DNA from: Leucobacter chinensis
GTDB taxonomy: Bacteria > Actinomycetota > Actinomycetes > Actinomycetales > Microbacteriaceae
Direction of reading: 5' to 3'
NCBI RefSeq assembly: GCF_019049105.1
Contig: NZ_JAHQZR010000012.1
Coordinates: 1-64,000, forward strand
Length of the DNA: 64,000 bases
Below, in pieces: positions 16,903 through 26,739 of the stretch (the stretch's first letter is position 1; every line of letters begins with the position of its first letter). The notes below the pieces were generated by a model that was not told where the DNA came from, ran no database searches, and saw only the letters and a program-made list of their open reading frames with translations. A program made the translations under genes and the position numbers.

Positions 16903-18236
16903 AGAAAGATCTGACCCCAAGGCCCGGTATCGCAGATCGCCTCTCGGCGATGATTCAACTGCCCACGGTCTCGGCAGAACGTGAGACACGTGGCCTTGAA
17001 CCGTTCGAAGCGTTTGAGGCGCTCATTGCAGAGCTCTACCCACTCGTGCACGAAAAACTGAGCCGCGAAAAAATCACCGACCTGGGGCTCCTCTACTTTT
17101 GGCAGGGCAGTGACGAGTCACTCGACCCCGCCGTGCTCATGGCGCACTACGATGTTGTGCCCGTCGATGAGAATGATGACTGGACGTACCCGCCCTTCGA
17201 GGGGCGCATCACCGACGGCTGGGTGTACGGTCGCGGTGCGCTCGACGACAAGGGCCCTCTTGTGGTCGTGCTCGATGCGGTCGAGAATCTGCTCGCATCA
17301 GGCTTCACGCCCCGCCGCAGTATCTACCTCTCATTCGGCGGCGACGAAGAGGTGCACGGCAACGCGGCCAAGGTCATCTCGCAAACTCTTCACGAACGCG
17401 GGGTCACCCCCTGGCTCGTGATCGACGAGGGCGGCGCTGTCGTTGACCCTCCCCTGCCGTTCCTTGAGGGCGACGCAGCCATGATCGGTGTCGCCGAGAA
17501 GGGCATCGCGACGGTTCGTCTCTCGGCGTTCAGCCAGGGCGGTCACGCCTCGACGCCGAAGGGACTCACCGCAGTGAGCCGGGTCACCCGAGCGGTCAAC
17601 CGTTTGCAGCCGAGCACCTTCGCCTCGCGCGCTCCAGAAGGCGTTATTCGTATGCTTGAGGCCTTCGCCCGCAAGGCCCCCGCTCGCTTCGCAGCCCCGC
17701 TTCGCCAGCTCGCGGCGCACCCGAAGGTGGCGGCACGCGTACTCACCGCTGCGGGCGGTGAGATGGCCGCCATGGTGCGCACCACGATCTCGCCAACCAT
17801 GCTCTCGGGTGGCACAGCCCACAACGTTCTGCCTTCGGCAGCGAGTGCGATCATCAACCTGCGCATCGCTCTCGGCGAGACCGTCGAGGGCACCGTGCGC
17901 CGCGTGCGTGCGCAGGTGCGCGATCCGCTCATCACGGTCGAACTCGTTGAGGGCAGCGACCCATCGCCCGAGTCGGCCACCGATAACGAGCAGTTTGCGT
18001 TGATCGAGCAAGCCATAGGCGTCTCACACCCCGGCACGCAGCCAGTGCCTTACCTCGTTATGGCCGCAACCGACTCACGCTGGTTTCACCGCTTCGCCCC
18101 CGCCGTTTATCGCTTCGCGCCGCTCAAAATGACTGCGGCGCAACGCGCGACGATCCACGCGGTTGACGAGCAGGTTGAGGTCGCCGAGCTCGAGCGCGGC
18201 GAAGTGTTCCACCGATCTCTCATCAAGGGGCTGTAA
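16899..18236 (+). CDS. M20-family metallopeptidase (dipeptidase/carboxypeptidase type)
   Basis: A 445-residue M20 peptidase. Metal-site motifs are visible: MAHYDVVPV with His83 and Asp85, YGRGALDDKG with Asp116, GGDEEVHG with the catalytic Glu150/Glu151 pair, and a late His in TDSRWFHRFAPAVY. The insert between about 190 and 330 (KGIATVRLSAFSQGGHAS to GETVEG) is the dimerisation domain. It resembles the carboxypeptidase S / PM20D1 branch. The stop TAA overlaps the ATG of the MFS gene by one base (TAATG), so the pair is probably co-translated; a peptide or N-acyl amino acid catabolic function is possible. Confidence 0.88.
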   Translation: MEKDLTPRPGIADRLSAMIQLPTVSAERETRGLEPFEAFEALIAELYPLVHEKLSREKITDLGLLYFWQGSDESLDPAVLMAHYDVVPVDENDDWTYPPFEGRITDGWVYGRGALDDKGPLVVVLDAVENLLASGFTPRRSIYLSFGGDEEVHGNAAKVISQTLHERGVTPWLVIDEGGAVVDPPLPFLEGDAAMIGVAEKGIATVRLSAFSQGGHASTPKGLTAVSRVTRAVNRLQPSTFASRAPEGVIRMLEAFARKAPARFAAPLRQLAAHPKVAARVLTAAGGEMAAMVRTTISPTMLSGGTAHNVLPSAASAIINLRIALGETVEGTVRRVRAQVRDPLITVELVEGSDPSPESATDNEQFALIEQAIGVSHPGTQPVPYLVMAATDSRWFHRFAPAVYRFAPLKMTAAQRATIHAVDEQVEVAELERGEVFHRSLIKGL

Positions 18237-19696
18237 TGCAAAAGTCACGAATCACGCTAGGAGCACTCGCCGGTGTTGTCGGGTTTCTCGCCTTCGTAGA
18301 GTTTACGTCGGGCGTGATTCAGGGCTATTACACCCCCATGCTCACCGATATTGCCAGGCATCTGGGCGTCAATGATGCCGACGTGAACTGGCTCGAGGGC
18401 TCGCAGCTCATGCTGTCGGCCCTCGTCGTGCCTGCCTTCGCAAAACTCGGCGACATGGTTGGCCACAAGCGTATGCTGCTGTGGTCGACCGCCATTACCG
18501 CGATTGCGACGCTTGCTTTGCCGTTCACAGATTCGTTCTGGCTATTCCTCGCGGCATGGGCCCTGCAGGGTTTCTATGTCGTTTGGTTGCCCCTCGAGAT
18601 CGCTCTGATCTGGTCGCGCACGCGCGGCACCGAGGGTTCTTCGCTGCTCACAGCAAAGGCGGCGGGCCTGCTCGTCGCTGCCCTCGAGGGTGGCGCCATC
18701 ATCGGGGCGCTCGTCGGTGGCATGCTCATCGACTCGTTGCCACTCATGTGGGTGCTACTCATCCCGGGCTTACTCGTTGTCGCGTGCTTCGTTGTCGTGT
18801 TCTTCGGCGTGAAAGAATCGCCTGCCAAGACCGGTGGGGTGCTCGACTTCCAGGGCCTCGTGCTCATCAGCCTCGCCCTTATCGCATTCACCGGCGGGCT
18901 CAGCCTGCTGCGTCTGAATGGTCCCGATAGCCTCGCAGCTTGGGCGGTGACACTGCTCGGCGTGCTCCTTATCGTGCCCTTCGTTCTTGTCGAACTGCGC
19001 AAGGATGATCCGCTCATTGACGTGCGCATGTTCCGCTCACCGAGCCTCGCCCCCGTGTTTCTCACCGCCGGTCTCTTTGGCGTGAGCGTGCTCGGCGCGC
19101 AGGCCCCGCTCTCAACCTACGCCCGCACCGATCCGACCGTGTACGGCTACGGGCTCGGCACTGCTGGCTTCGCGACCTCACTACTCATCGGCATGTACCT
19201 CATCGGCATGATCGTGGGCGCACTGGTATTCCCGAAGGTTGCGCGGGCGATCACCCCACGCAACACCCTCATTATCGCGGCCTGCTTCGTCGGCGTTGGC
19301 TACCTGCTCTTCGTTCCGCTGCACTCGAGCTACCTGCAGGTGACGACGAACATGTTCATCGCGGGCATCGGCTCGGGCGCCCTCGTCGCGGCCCTCCCTT
19401 CGGCCGCAGCCGCAGCCGCGCCACCAACGCAAACGGGTGTTGCCACCGGTCTCACGAACTCAGTCAAGACCGTCGGCGGCGCAATCGCCTCTGCCATGTT
19501 CGGCATCGCCCTCATCAGCGGAACCTCGGGCGGTACCGCTGGCTCCTTCACCGGCTACCTCACCGTGTGGATCATCTGCGGCGTCACCGCCCTCATCGCG
19601 GCCGCGCTGCTGTTCTTCGTCCCGAAGACAGCCTTCCAGGACCCGGCGGCGCTGCTGGCCGAGGCTGCTGAGCCGTCCGAGCCCGCCGACCGCTAG
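18236..19696 (+). CDS. MFS transporter (DHA2-like, drug:proton antiporter type)
   Basis: A 486-residue membrane protein with about 14 hydrophobic segments. Motif A follows TM2 as KLGDMVGHKRMLLWS (consensus GxLaDrxGrkr), and the later LEGGAIIGALVGGMLI is consistent with the Gly-rich motif C of exporters. Late segments include ATGLTNSVKTVGGAIASAMFG, common in DHA2 members. It overlaps the M20 peptidase gene by one base, suggesting export or uptake of a compound linked to that enzyme. Substrate unknown. Confidence 0.85.
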   Translation: MQKSRITLGALAGVVGFLAFVEFTSGVIQGYYTPMLTDIARHLGVNDADVNWLEGSQLMLSALVVPAFAKLGDMVGHKRMLLWSTAITAIATLALPFTDSFWLFLAAWALQGFYVVWLPLEIALIWSRTRGTEGSSLLTAKAAGLLVAALEGGAIIGALVGGMLIDSLPLMWVLLIPGLLVVACFVVVFFGVKESPAKTGGVLDFQGLVLISLALIAFTGGLSLLRLNGPDSLAAWAVTLLGVLLIVPFVLVELRKDDPLIDVRMFRSPSLAPVFLTAGLFGVSVLGAQAPLSTYARTDPTVYGYGLGTAGFATSLLIGMYLIGMIVGALVFPKVARAITPRNTLIIAACFVGVGYLLFVPLHSSYLQVTTNMFIAGIGSGALVAALPSAAAAAAPPTQTGVATGLTNSVKTVGGAIASAMFGIALISGTSGGTAGSFTGYLTVWIICGVTALIAAALLFFVPKTAFQDPAALLAEAAEPSEPADR

Positions 19697-19751
19697 CCCA
19701 GCCCATCAACCTGACCCGCCACCCCGGCGGTTCTGCAAAGGAGAAAAACCC

Positions 19752-20141
19752 GTGAGCCAGCGCATCATCGTGAGCGCAATCGTCATGCACAACGCCGACG
19801 GAAACATCCTGCACGTGCGCAAACGCGGCACGTCAAAACTCATGCTGCCCGGTGGTAAACCAGAACCCGGCGAATCGTTCGCTGCGGCCGCCATGCGTGA
19901 GTTTGCTGAAGAACTCGGTGGATCGCTCAGCCCCGAACACCTCACCGAGGTCGGCACCTTCCGCGCCCCCGCCGCAAACGAGGCGGGTTTCGAGGTCGAG
20001 GGTCATGTCTTCGCGCACCCCCTCATTGACTTCGCAGGCCCCGACGCCGAGATTGAACACCTCGAGTGGGTCAACCCTGCCCGCCGTGACGATGAGATCG
20101 CTGCCATGAGCCAGGCGGTTATGGGCGCGCTCGCGGCGTAG
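19752..20141 (+). CDS. Nudix hydrolase
   Basis: A 129-residue single-domain enzyme with a full Nudix box, GGKPEPGESF...AMREFAEELGG, at about residues 36-59 (Gx5Ex7REUxEExGU with REFAEELGG). Start GTG 19752 is preceded by AAAGGAG. It lies 55 bp after the MFS gene and may be the third gene of that operon. Nudix proteins hydrolyse nucleoside diphosphate derivatives, including oxidised nucleotides or NDP-sugars; the substrate here is not predictable. Confidence 0.88.
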   Translation: MSQRIIVSAIVMHNADGNILHVRKRGTSKLMLPGGKPEPGESFAAAAMREFAEELGGSLSPEHLTEVGTFRAPAANEAGFEVEGHVFAHPLIDFAGPDAEIEHLEWVNPARRDDEIAAMSQAVMGALAA

Positions 20142-20419
20142 GTGTGCGGCTGGCGCGCTCTCGGTATGGGCGCGTTGCAAACGCGCTCTCCGCGTAGGCA
20201 CGTGGCTGGCGCACGCTCGGCAGATGCGCGTGCGGTGCCACGGAGCGGCGCCTTGGCGCCTGAAAAGGGCGGCGGCGCTTTGCGCCGTCTGTCATCCCCT
20301 TTCGCTGAGACCCTGGGGTGGTGGCACGCTTGCCGCGCCCCCGGCCTACCTGTATGCCTAGGTTTCCCGGCAGATATTCCTGCCAGACCCACGTATCAGC
20401 CCAGCCAACCCCTGCACCA
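20142..20419. other. Non-coding gap after the Nudix gene with a degenerate tandem duplication
   Basis: No gene is seen. The end of the Nudix gene and the first 90 bases after it contain an imperfect direct repeat about 55 bp apart (GGCGTAGGTGTGCGGCTGGC near 20136 against CGCGTAGGCACGTGGCTGGC near 20190). Short hairpins follow, for example GCGGCGC/GCGCCGT around 20272-20287. Confidence 0.4.
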
Positions 20420-20483
20420 CGAAATTGTTTGCACTTTTGGGCCCGAAACGGGCGAAAACTACCGAAAAGTGCAAACAATTTCG
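20420..20483. repeat. 64-bp palindromic repeat, copy A (bidirectional terminator-like)
   Basis: 19-bp perfect outer arms: CGAAATTGTTTGCACTTTT (20420-20438) and its complement 20465-20483, around an inner hairpin GCCCG-AAA-CGGGC. It lies between convergent Nudix and sdaA genes. A second 64-bp copy with the same arms and a different inner hairpin is at 54827-54890. Confidence 0.8.
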
Positions 20484-20566
20484 CGAGTCAAGCTCTCCTG
20501 ACCCAAATCCGAGCCATAGCCTGGGCCCGGAGCCAGCCAGACCCTGCCCCAGCCAGGCCCGGCCCC

Positions 20567-21979
20567 CTAACACTCAATAACGTTGACCGCGAGGCCGCCC
20601 ATCGCCGTTTCCTTGTACTTCGACGACATGTCCTTGCCCGTCTCGCGCATCGTGATGATGACCTCATCGAGGGTGACGTGGTGCTCGCCGTCGCCCATGA
20701 GGGCCATCTTTGCGGCGTTGATTGCCTTCGAAGCGGCAATCGCGTTGCGTTCGATGCACGGGATCTGCACGAGCCCACCGATCGGGTCGCAGGTGAGCCC
20801 AAGATTGTGTTCCATTGCGATCTCGGCCGCATTTTCGACCTGCTGCGGTGATCCGCCGAGCACCTGGGCAAGGCCCGCTGCTGCCATCGATGAGGCTGAT
20901 CCGACCTCGCCCTGGCAGCCTACCTCGGCCCCCGAGATCGAGGCCTGCTCCTTGTACAGCACACCAACGGCTCCGGCCGCGAGCAAGAAGTCTGCAATCA
21001 CGGCCTGTTTCTCTTCTTCGGTCCAGGTTCGTGCGCCCGGCGTGTAGTGGGTGGCGTAAAAGAGCACTGCGGGAATGATGCCGGCGGCGCCGTTCGTCGG
21101 GGCGGTCACGACACGGCCACCCGTTGCGTTCTCTTCGTTGACGGCGAGGGCGACAAGGTTGACCCACTCCTGCCAGAAGATCGGGTTGCGGTCGGGATCG
21201 CTCTCTGAGAGTTTGCGGTGCCATTCGGGTGCGCGGCGACGCACGTTCAGGCCGCCGGGCAGCACGCCGGTGCGCGTGAGCGCCGCGTCCTTGCAGCCCT
21301 CCATGACGCGCCAAATGTGGCTGAGGCCCTCGCGCACCTCGGTCTCGTCACGCTTTACGAGCTCGTTGGCGAGCATGACGCTCGCGAAGGTCATGTCGTT
21401 GCGCTCGCAGTGCTCGAGCAGCTCAGCCCCGGTGGTAAACGGGAAGGGCTTTTCGTTCACGGCCTCTTCAAGGCGGTCAGCCACGACGTCTTCGGTGCCT
21501 TCGCGCACGATGAAGCCGCCGCCGACCGAGAAGTAGGTTTCGTCGAGCAGGGTCTCTCCGCGCTCATCGAAGGCTTTGAAGGTCATGCCGTTCGTGTGAA
21601 AAGGCAGCACGGTGAGCGGCCTCTGCGTCATGTCTTCGATGCGAAAGTCAACGAGTGCCGGTGCTGGGGCGACCCTGTCGCCGAGCCGCACGACCCCGGT
21701 CTGCTGCATGCGTTCGAGGGCGGCTTCGACCTCGTCGGGCAGCACGGTATCGGGGGCGTAGCCTTCAAGGCCGAGCATCACGGCGGTGAAGGTGCCGTGG
21801 CCCGCGCCGGTCGCGGCAAGTGAGCCGTACAAATCAACGGCGATTGCTGTGGTGGTTTCGAGAGCGCCTTTGCTCTCAAGATGCTGGGCGAACGTTTGCG
21901 CTGCTCGCATTGGGCCGACCGTGTGCGAGCTCGATGGGCCGATGCCCACTTTGAAAAGGTCAAACACGCTAATTGCCAT
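20567..21979 (-). CDS. sdaA: L-serine dehydratase, iron-sulfur type, single chain
   Basis: A 470-residue [4Fe-4S] enzyme deaminating serine to pyruvate and ammonia. The N-terminal substrate motif [19 protein letters not shown] and the cluster Cys residues Cys355 (VGCQGEVG), Cys397 (LTCDPIGG) and Cys408 (QIPCIERN) are present. The last residue is Cys470; in the Legionella enzyme the C-terminal Cys458 inserts into the active site, and all four Cys here are offset by exactly 12 from the Legionella positions (343, 385, 396, 458, from memory). RBS GAGGTGAGG precedes the ATG. It lies after gcvH but is separated from it by a terminator. Confidence 0.95.
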   Translation of the reverse strand: MAISVFDLFKVGIGPSSSHTVGPMRAAQTFAQHLESKGALETTTAIAVDLYGSLAATGAGHGTFTAVMLGLEGYAPDTVLPDEVEAALERMQQTGVVRLGDRVAPAPALVDFRIEDMTQRPLTVLPFHTNGMTFKAFDERGETLLDETYFSVGGGFIVREGTEDVVADRLEEAVNEKPFPFTTGAELLEHCERNDMTFASVMLANELVKRDETEVREGLSHIWRVMEGCKDAALTRTGVLPGGLNVRRRAPEWHRKLSESDPDRNPIFWQEWVNLVALAVNEENATGGRVVTAPTNGAAGIIPAVLFYATHYTPGARTWTEEEKQAVIADFLLAAGAVGVLYKEQASISGAEVGCQGEVGSASSMAAAGLAQVLGGSPQQVENAAEIAMEHNLGLTCDPIGGLVQIPCIERNAIAASKAINAAKMALMGDGEHHVTLDEVIITMRETGKDMSSKYKETAMGGLAVNVIEC

Positions 21980-22016
21980 GGTCCCTCACCTCGCTGTCAT
22001 TAGGGAATCTGAATCT

Positions 22017-22053
22017 GAAAAGAAAAAGGCCGGGGCGATGTACACCCCGGCCT
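22017..22053 (-). terminator. Rho-independent terminator of the gcvPTH operon
   Basis: On the minus strand the stem AGGCCGGGG/CCCCGGCCT (arms 22045-22053 and 22027-22035) is followed by TTTTTCTTTT. It lies 11 bp after the gcvH stop and isolates gcvPTH from sdaA. Confidence 0.85.
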
Positions 22054-22064
22054 CTGGGTGCTCG

Positions 22065-22430
22065 TTAGAGCTGCGCTTCGTACTCTGAAGCCGAGAGCAG
22101 CGGACCTTCGCTCGCAACCTCAACCTGGAAGAGCCAGTTCGCGTAGGGGTCTTCGTTGACGAGGCCGGGCTCGTCTTCAAGGGCTTCGTTGATCGCGATG
22201 ACCTTGCCGGTCACGGGCGAGAAGAGCTCTGAAACCGACTTCGTCGATTCGATCTCGCCGCACACCTCGCCAGCGGTCACCTCGTCGCCGACCTCTGGCA
22301 GTTCGACGTAAACGACCTCGCCAAGCGCGTCTGCAGCGTGGCGTGTGATGCCGATGTTGGCGGGTGAGGCCTCGTCGATCCACTCGTGCTCAGCGCTGTA
22401 GCGAAGGTTTTCGGGAAGGTTCTGGGTCAT
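22065..22430 (-). CDS. gcvH: Glycine cleavage system H protein
   Basis: A 121-residue lipoyl carrier. Lipoyl Lys64 is in [18 protein letters not shown], and the N-terminal RYSAEHEWI and late YANWLFQVE are family hallmarks. It shuttles the aminomethyl group between P, T and L proteins. It is the last gene of gcvP-gcvT-gcvH, 47 bp after gcvT. No lipoamide dehydrogenase is present in the window. Confidence 0.96.
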   Translation of the reverse strand: MTQNLPENLRYSAEHEWIDEASPANIGITRHAADALGEVVYVELPEVGDEVTAGEVCGEIESTKSVSELFSPVTGKVIAINEALEDEPGLVNEDPYANWLFQVEVASEGPLLSASEYEAQL

Positions 22431-22477
22431 GGTTTCTCTTTCTCTACGATTGGGTAAAAGGATATGAAGTGTGCGGG

Positions 22478-23572
22478 TTATGCGCGCTTATAGAACGGCA
22501 ACGCAACAACCTCGAAGGGCTGCGGCTTGCCTCGCAGATCGATGTCGAGCTTCGTGCCGGGCTCGGCGAGGTCGCGCGAGATGTACGCAAGCGCGACCGG
22601 GTACCCGAGCGTCGGGCTTGGCAGGCCGCTCGTGACGGTGCCCACAACCTCTCCCTCAGAAACGACATCGTAACCGCTACGGCCTGCACGACGGCCAAGG
22701 CCTTTGAGCCCGACGAGCACGCGCTCGGGCGCGGCGGCGTTCTCGATCGCGCTGCGACCAACGAAGTTTTCTTCCTTCTTGAACGAGACGACGGGGCCAA
22801 GACCAGCCTGCGCGGGAACAACCTCACGGCTGAGCTCATTCCCGTAGAGCGGCATGCCAGCTTCGAGGCGCAGCGAGTCGCGTGAGGCGAGACCGCAGGG
22901 CGTGATGCCGTGAGCTTCGCCGGCCTCCATGAGCGCGCTCCAGAGCGCCTCGGCCTTGTCGTTCGTGACGTACAGCTCGAAGCCGTCTTCGCCGGTGTAG
23001 CCGGTGCGTGCGAGCAGTACATCGATGCCGGCAGCGTTCGCCTCGATGGCCGAGTAGTACTTCATCTCACGCATCGCCTCAACGTCGGCCATGACCTCGG
23101 TGAGCACGGCAACCGAGGCCGGGCCCTGCACCGCGACGAGCGCGGTGTCGGCCGAGGCGTCGGTGAGCGTCACGTCGAAGCCTTCAGCACGCGCCGTAAG
23201 CTCAGCCGAAACCACGGGAGCGTTGCCCGCATTCGGCACGACGAGGTAGCGCTCCTCGCCCATGCGGTACACGATGAGGTCGTCGATGATGCCGCCGTCT
23301 TCTTGCAGCATGAGCGAGTACTTCGCGCGGCCAACCGCGGTCACGGCGAAGTTGCCGGCGAAGGCGGTGTTCAAGAAACGAGCGGCGTCGGGGCCTTCGA
23401 CCCAGATCTCGCCCATGTGCGAGAGATCGAAGATGCCCGCGGCCTCACGTACGGCGCGGTGTTCATCGAGCTCCGAGGCATAACGCAGGGGCATGTCCCA
23501 ACCACCGAAGTCGGTGAAGTGTGCGCCGAGCGCCTCATGGGTCGCGTGCAGCGGAGTGCTTTTCAATGTCAT
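22478..23572 (-). CDS. gcvT: Glycine cleavage system T protein (aminomethyltransferase)
   Basis: A 364-residue folate enzyme transferring the methylene group to THF and releasing ammonia. Recognisable family segments are [11 protein letters not shown] near the N-terminus, [33 protein letters not shown] and [27 protein letters not shown] lies 7 nt before the ATG. It is 30 bp after gcvP. Confidence 0.96.
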   Translation of the reverse strand: MTLKSTPLHATHEALGAHFTDFGGWDMPLRYASELDEHRAVREAAGIFDLSHMGEIWVEGPDAARFLNTAFAGNFAVTAVGRAKYSLMLQEDGGIIDDLIVYRMGEERYLVVPNAGNAPVVSAELTARAEGFDVTLTDASADTALVAVQGPASVAVLTEVMADVEAMREMKYYSAIEANAAGIDVLLARTGYTGEDGFELYVTNDKAEALWSALMEAGEAHGITPCGLASRDSLRLEAGMPLYGNELSREVVPAQAGLGPVVSFKKEENFVGRSAIENAAAPERVLVGLKGLGRRAGRSGYDVVSEGEVVGTVTSGLPSPTLGYPVALAYISRDLAEPGTKLDIDLRGKPQPFEVVALPFYKRA

Positions 23573-23602
23573 AGTCTTGGTTCCTTTCGGGCCGTCTTTG
23601 GC

Positions 23603-26449
23603 CTAGCTTTCAAACGCTTCGGGCGCGGGGCAGCTGCAAATGAGGTTGCGGTCGCCGTGCGCACCGTCGATGCGGCCAACTGGAGCGAAGTATTTGTCGA
23701 CGCGAAGCGAATCGACAGGGAAAGCGGCCTGCTCTCGCGTGTACTTGCGATCCCACTCAGAGGTCACGACAGCCTTCGCGGTGTGTGGTGCGAGGCGCAG
23801 CGGCGACTCATCAACCGTGAAGTCGCCCGCGATGACCTGGTCGATCTCGCCACGAATGGTGATCATCGCCTCGATGAAGCGATCCATCTCGGGAATGCTC
23901 TCTGACTCGGTCGGCTCAACCATGAGCGTGCCCGCAACCGGGAACGCGAGGGTGGGCGCGTGAAAACCGAAGTCGATGAGGCGCTTCGCGACGTCTTCAG
24001 CGGTCACGCCCGACTGGGCGGTGAGCTCGCGAAGGTCGAGAATGCACTCGTGCGCGACGAGACCCTCGTTGCCCGTGAAGAGCACCGGGAAGGAGTCGCC
24101 GAGGCGCTTCGAAATGTAGTTTGCATTGAGAATCGCGGTCTTGGTCGCGTGGGTGAGCCCCTCGCCGCCCATCATGGCGATGTAGGCGTACGAGATCGGG
24201 AGAACACCGGCCGAGCCAAAGAGCGTCGCGACGATCGGCGTGCCACCGGGTGTGCTCACGCGGCCGGTCGGGTCGCCGGGCAGGAAGGGCGCGAGGTGCT
24301 CAGCAACGCCGATCGGGCCAACGCCCGGGCCGCCACCACCGTGGGGAATCGCGAAGGTCTTGTGCAGGTTCAGGTGCGAAACATCGCCACCGAACTTGCC
24401 GGGCTGCGCGAGGCCAACGAGCGCATTCATGTTAGCGCCGTCGATGTACACCTGCCCGCCAGCGGCGTGCACCTTCTCGCACACCTCACGAACGTCGGCG
24501 TCGTAGAGCCCGTAGGTCGAGGGGTAGGTGATCATGATGGCGGCGAGCTCGTCGCGGTGCTTCTCGATCTTGGCGTCGAGATCGGCAATGTCAATGAGAC
24601 CCGTCTCGGTGTTCTTCACGACGACGACACGCATACCTGCGAGCACAGCCGAGGCCGCGTTCGTGCCGTGCGCCGAGGCGGGGATGACGCACACGTCGCG
24701 CTGCGTCTCACCGTTCGACTGGTGATAGCGGCGGATCGCGAGCAGCCCTGCAAACTCACCCGTTGCTCCCGAGTTCGGCTGAATCGAGAGAGCGTCGTAG
24801 CCCGTGATCTCGATGAGGCGCGACTCGAGATCGGCGATGAGCGCGCGCCAGCCGGCGCTCTGCTCCGCAGGAACGTAGGGGTGGATCCCGGCGAACTCTG
24901 GCCACGAAATCGACTCCATCTCGGCTGCCGAGTTGAGCTTCATGGTGCACGAACCGAGCGGAATCATCGTGCGGTCGAGCGCGAGGTCGCGGTCTGCGAG
25001 GCGGCGCAGGTAGCGCATCATCTGCGTCTCTGAGTTGACCGTGTTGAAGATCGGGTGCGTGAGGTATTCGCTCTCGCGCACGAGGCCAGCCGCGAAACCG
25101 TAGTCACCGGCGGCGACGGCCGCTGCCGGGCTCGCGCCGAAAACGCGCACGACGGTGTCGAGATGCTCGGGCGTTGTGGTCTCGTCGGTCGAGATGCCGA
25201 CAGTGTCGTCGTTCACGAGGCGCAGGTTGACGCCCGCAACCTCGGCGGCACGCACGAACTCTGCGGCCTTGCCCGGAGCCTTCACGAGCACGGTGTCGAA
25301 GAACTCGGTCGAGGCGAGCTCGAAGCCGGCAGCCGTGAGCGACGCGGCGATCGTGCGGGCGTGTGCGTGCGTGCGCTCTGCGATGGCCTTGAGCCCCCGC
25401 GGGCCGTGGTACACGGCATACATTGACGCGGTGATCGCGAGCAACGCCTGCGCGGTGCAAATGTTACTCGTCGCCTTCTCGCGGCGAATGTGCTGCTCGC
25501 GCGTCTGCAGCGCGAGACGGTAAGCGACATCACCGGCTGAGTCGTATGAGACACCGACGAGGCGGCCCGGCATCGAGCGAGTCAGCCCGTCGCGCACCGC
25601 GAGGTAGGCGGCGTGCGGGCCACCGAAGAAGAGGGGAACGCCAAAGCGCTGGGTGTTGCCGACGGCGACGTCGGCGCCCTGCTCGCCAGGCGAGGTGATG
25701 AGCGTGAGCGAGAGCAGGTCGGCGATCACGGTGACCATCGCGCCGCGTTCTTTCGCCTCGGCGATGATGCCGGCGTGATCCGCAACACTGCCATCGTTAC
25801 CGGGCTGCTGCAGCACGATGCCCGAGATCTCGCCCTCGGGAAGGCCCTGGGCCAGATCGACGATCTCGATCTCGAAATCGAGCGCCTCAGCGCGGCCGCG
25901 AATCACCTCGAGGGTCTGCGGGAAGATGTTGGCGTCGAGCACCGTCTTCGCGGTTGCCTTCGCCTTGTTCGCACGGCGCATGAGCAGCACGGCCTCGGCC
26001 GCGGCCGACGACTCGTCGAGCATCGAGGCATTCGCGATGGGCAGGCCCGTGAGGTCGCTCACCATTGTCTGGAAGTTGAGCAGCGCTTCAAGGCGGCCCT
26101 GTGAAATCTCAGGCTGGTATGGCGTGTACGCCGTGTACCACGAGGGGCTCTCGAGCACGTTGCGCAGAATGACGGGGGGCGTATGGGTGTCGTAGAACCC
26201 CTGCCCGATCATCTGGGTCTTGAGCACGTTCTGCGAGGCGAAGCCGCGCAGGTCTGAGAGAATTTCGGGCTCGGTGCGACCCGAGGGCAACTGCAGCGCG
26301 TTGTCCATGCGAATATCGCGCGGAACGGCGGTGTCGACCAGGGCGTCAAGGGTTTCGTAGCCAACGACGCTCAGCAGGTGCTCGGCGTCGGCACCGTGCA
26401 CGCCGGTGTGACGGTTGGCGAAGTGGGTTGGATCGGCGGTGATGCTCAT
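23603..26449 (-). CDS. gcvP: Glycine dehydrogenase (decarboxylating), P protein, single chain
   Basis: A 948-residue PLP enzyme that decarboxylates glycine and loads the H protein. The fused alpha-beta form is present. The PLP Lys, near residue 700, is in [18 protein letters not shown]. The N-terminal half has the parallel [23 protein letters not shown] 26449 is preceded by GAGGA, at the 3' edge of a tandem glycine riboswitch. It heads gcvP-gcvT-gcvH. The adjacent glyA-folD and sdaA genes complete the serine-glycine-C1 cycle. Confidence 0.97.
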   Translation of the reverse strand: MSITADPTHFANRHTGVHGADAEHLLSVVGYETLDALVDTAVPRDIRMDNALQLPSGRTEPEILSDLRGFASQNVLKTQMIGQGFYDTHTPPVILRNVLESPSWYTAYTPYQPEISQGRLEALLNFQTMVSDLTGLPIANASMLDESSAAAEAVLLMRRANKAKATAKTVLDANIFPQTLEVIRGRAEALDFEIEIVDLAQGLPEGEISGIVLQQPGNDGSVADHAGIIAEAKERGAMVTVIADLLSLTLITSPGEQGADVAVGNTQRFGVPLFFGGPHAAYLAVRDGLTRSMPGRLVGVSYDSAGDVAYRLALQTREQHIRREKATSNICTAQALLAITASMYAVYHGPRGLKAIAERTHAHARTIAASLTAAGFELASTEFFDTVLVKAPGKAAEFVRAAEVAGVNLRLVNDDTVGISTDETTTPEHLDTVVRVFGASPAAAVAAGDYGFAAGLVRESEYLTHPIFNTVNSETQMMRYLRRLADRDLALDRTMIPLGSCTMKLNSAAEMESISWPEFAGIHPYVPAEQSAGWRALIADLESRLIEITGYDALSIQPNSGATGEFAGLLAIRRYHQSNGETQRDVCVIPASAHGTNAASAVLAGMRVVVVKNTETGLIDIADLDAKIEKHRDELAAIMITYPSTYGLYDADVREVCEKVHAAGGQVYIDGANMNALVGLAQPGKFGGDVSHLNLHKTFAIPHGGGGPGVGPIGVAEHLAPFLPGDPTGRVSTPGGTPIVATLFGSAGVLPISYAYIAMMGGEGLTHATKTAILNANYISKRLGDSFPVLFTGNEGLVAHECILDLRELTAQSGVTAEDVAKRLIDFGFHAPTLAFPVAGTLMVEPTESESIPEMDRFIEAMITIRGEIDQVIAGDFTVDESPLRLAPHTAKAVVTSEWDRKYTREQAAFPVDSLRVDKYFAPVGRIDGAHGDRNLICSCPAPEAFES

Positions 26450-26490
26450 TGAGGGTTCCTCACAGGGGTTGGGCACAACAACTACAGGTA

Positions 26491-26682
26491 CCCTCCCCAC
26501 TCTGTTGCAGACCTGAGAGATTCCGGCGCTCGCGCGCCATTGCACCGTCGGTGGAGGCAGAGCTCGCGCTCTACCTCGCTTTCCAGAGTTGCCACGCCCC
26601 GCGGTACGGGTGCCTGAGAGATTCTCGGGGAGGAGTTGCTCCTACGGCGCCACACTCAATCGTGTGGGCTCTCCCGCGAGGG
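26491..26682 (-). promoter_or_regulatory. Tandem glycine riboswitch
   Basis: Read on the minus strand, aptamer 1 begins CGGGAGAG at about 26678 and contains GCCGTAGGAGCAA and GAATCTCTCAGGC, closing with CTGGAAAG. Aptamer 2 contains CACCGACGGTGCAATG and GGAATCTCTCAGGTCTGCA, ending ACAGAGTGGGG near 26492. Both carry the invariant TCTCAGG core. The leader ends about 40 nt before gcvP. Known glycine riboswitches usually turn gcv genes on; here the site of control (transcription or translation) is unresolved as no clear terminator stem is seen between aptamer 2 and the RBS. Confidence 0.92.
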
Positions 26683-26712
26683 CGTATTGGCCGATATTCA
26701 CATATGGCCTTC

Positions 26713-26739
26713 ATAGTACCACCTCGCGGCGACAATCAA
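26713..26739 (-). promoter_or_regulatory. Candidate gcvP promoter
   Basis: On the minus strand TTGATT (complement of 26734-26739) is separated by 15 bp from TACTAT (complement of 26713-26718). The start would be about 25 nt upstream of aptamer 1. The -35 overlaps the stop codon of the upstream amidohydrolase gene. Confidence 0.45.

Noticed and set aside
22027-22053. Attenuator controlling sdaA
   Set aside because: The hairpin plus T-tract follows gcvH directly on the minus strand, so it is better read as the gcvPTH terminator; sdaA has its own ribosome binding site beyond it.
23960-25033. Long open frame (357 codons) on the + strand opposite gcvP
   Set aside because: It is antisense to a fully conserved gcvP, has no family features, and such frames are common opposite high-GC genes with G/C third positions. 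Other long antisense frames (for example 20664-21314, 22910-23905, 26589-27668, 44587-45531, 52999-54228) were rejected for the same reason.
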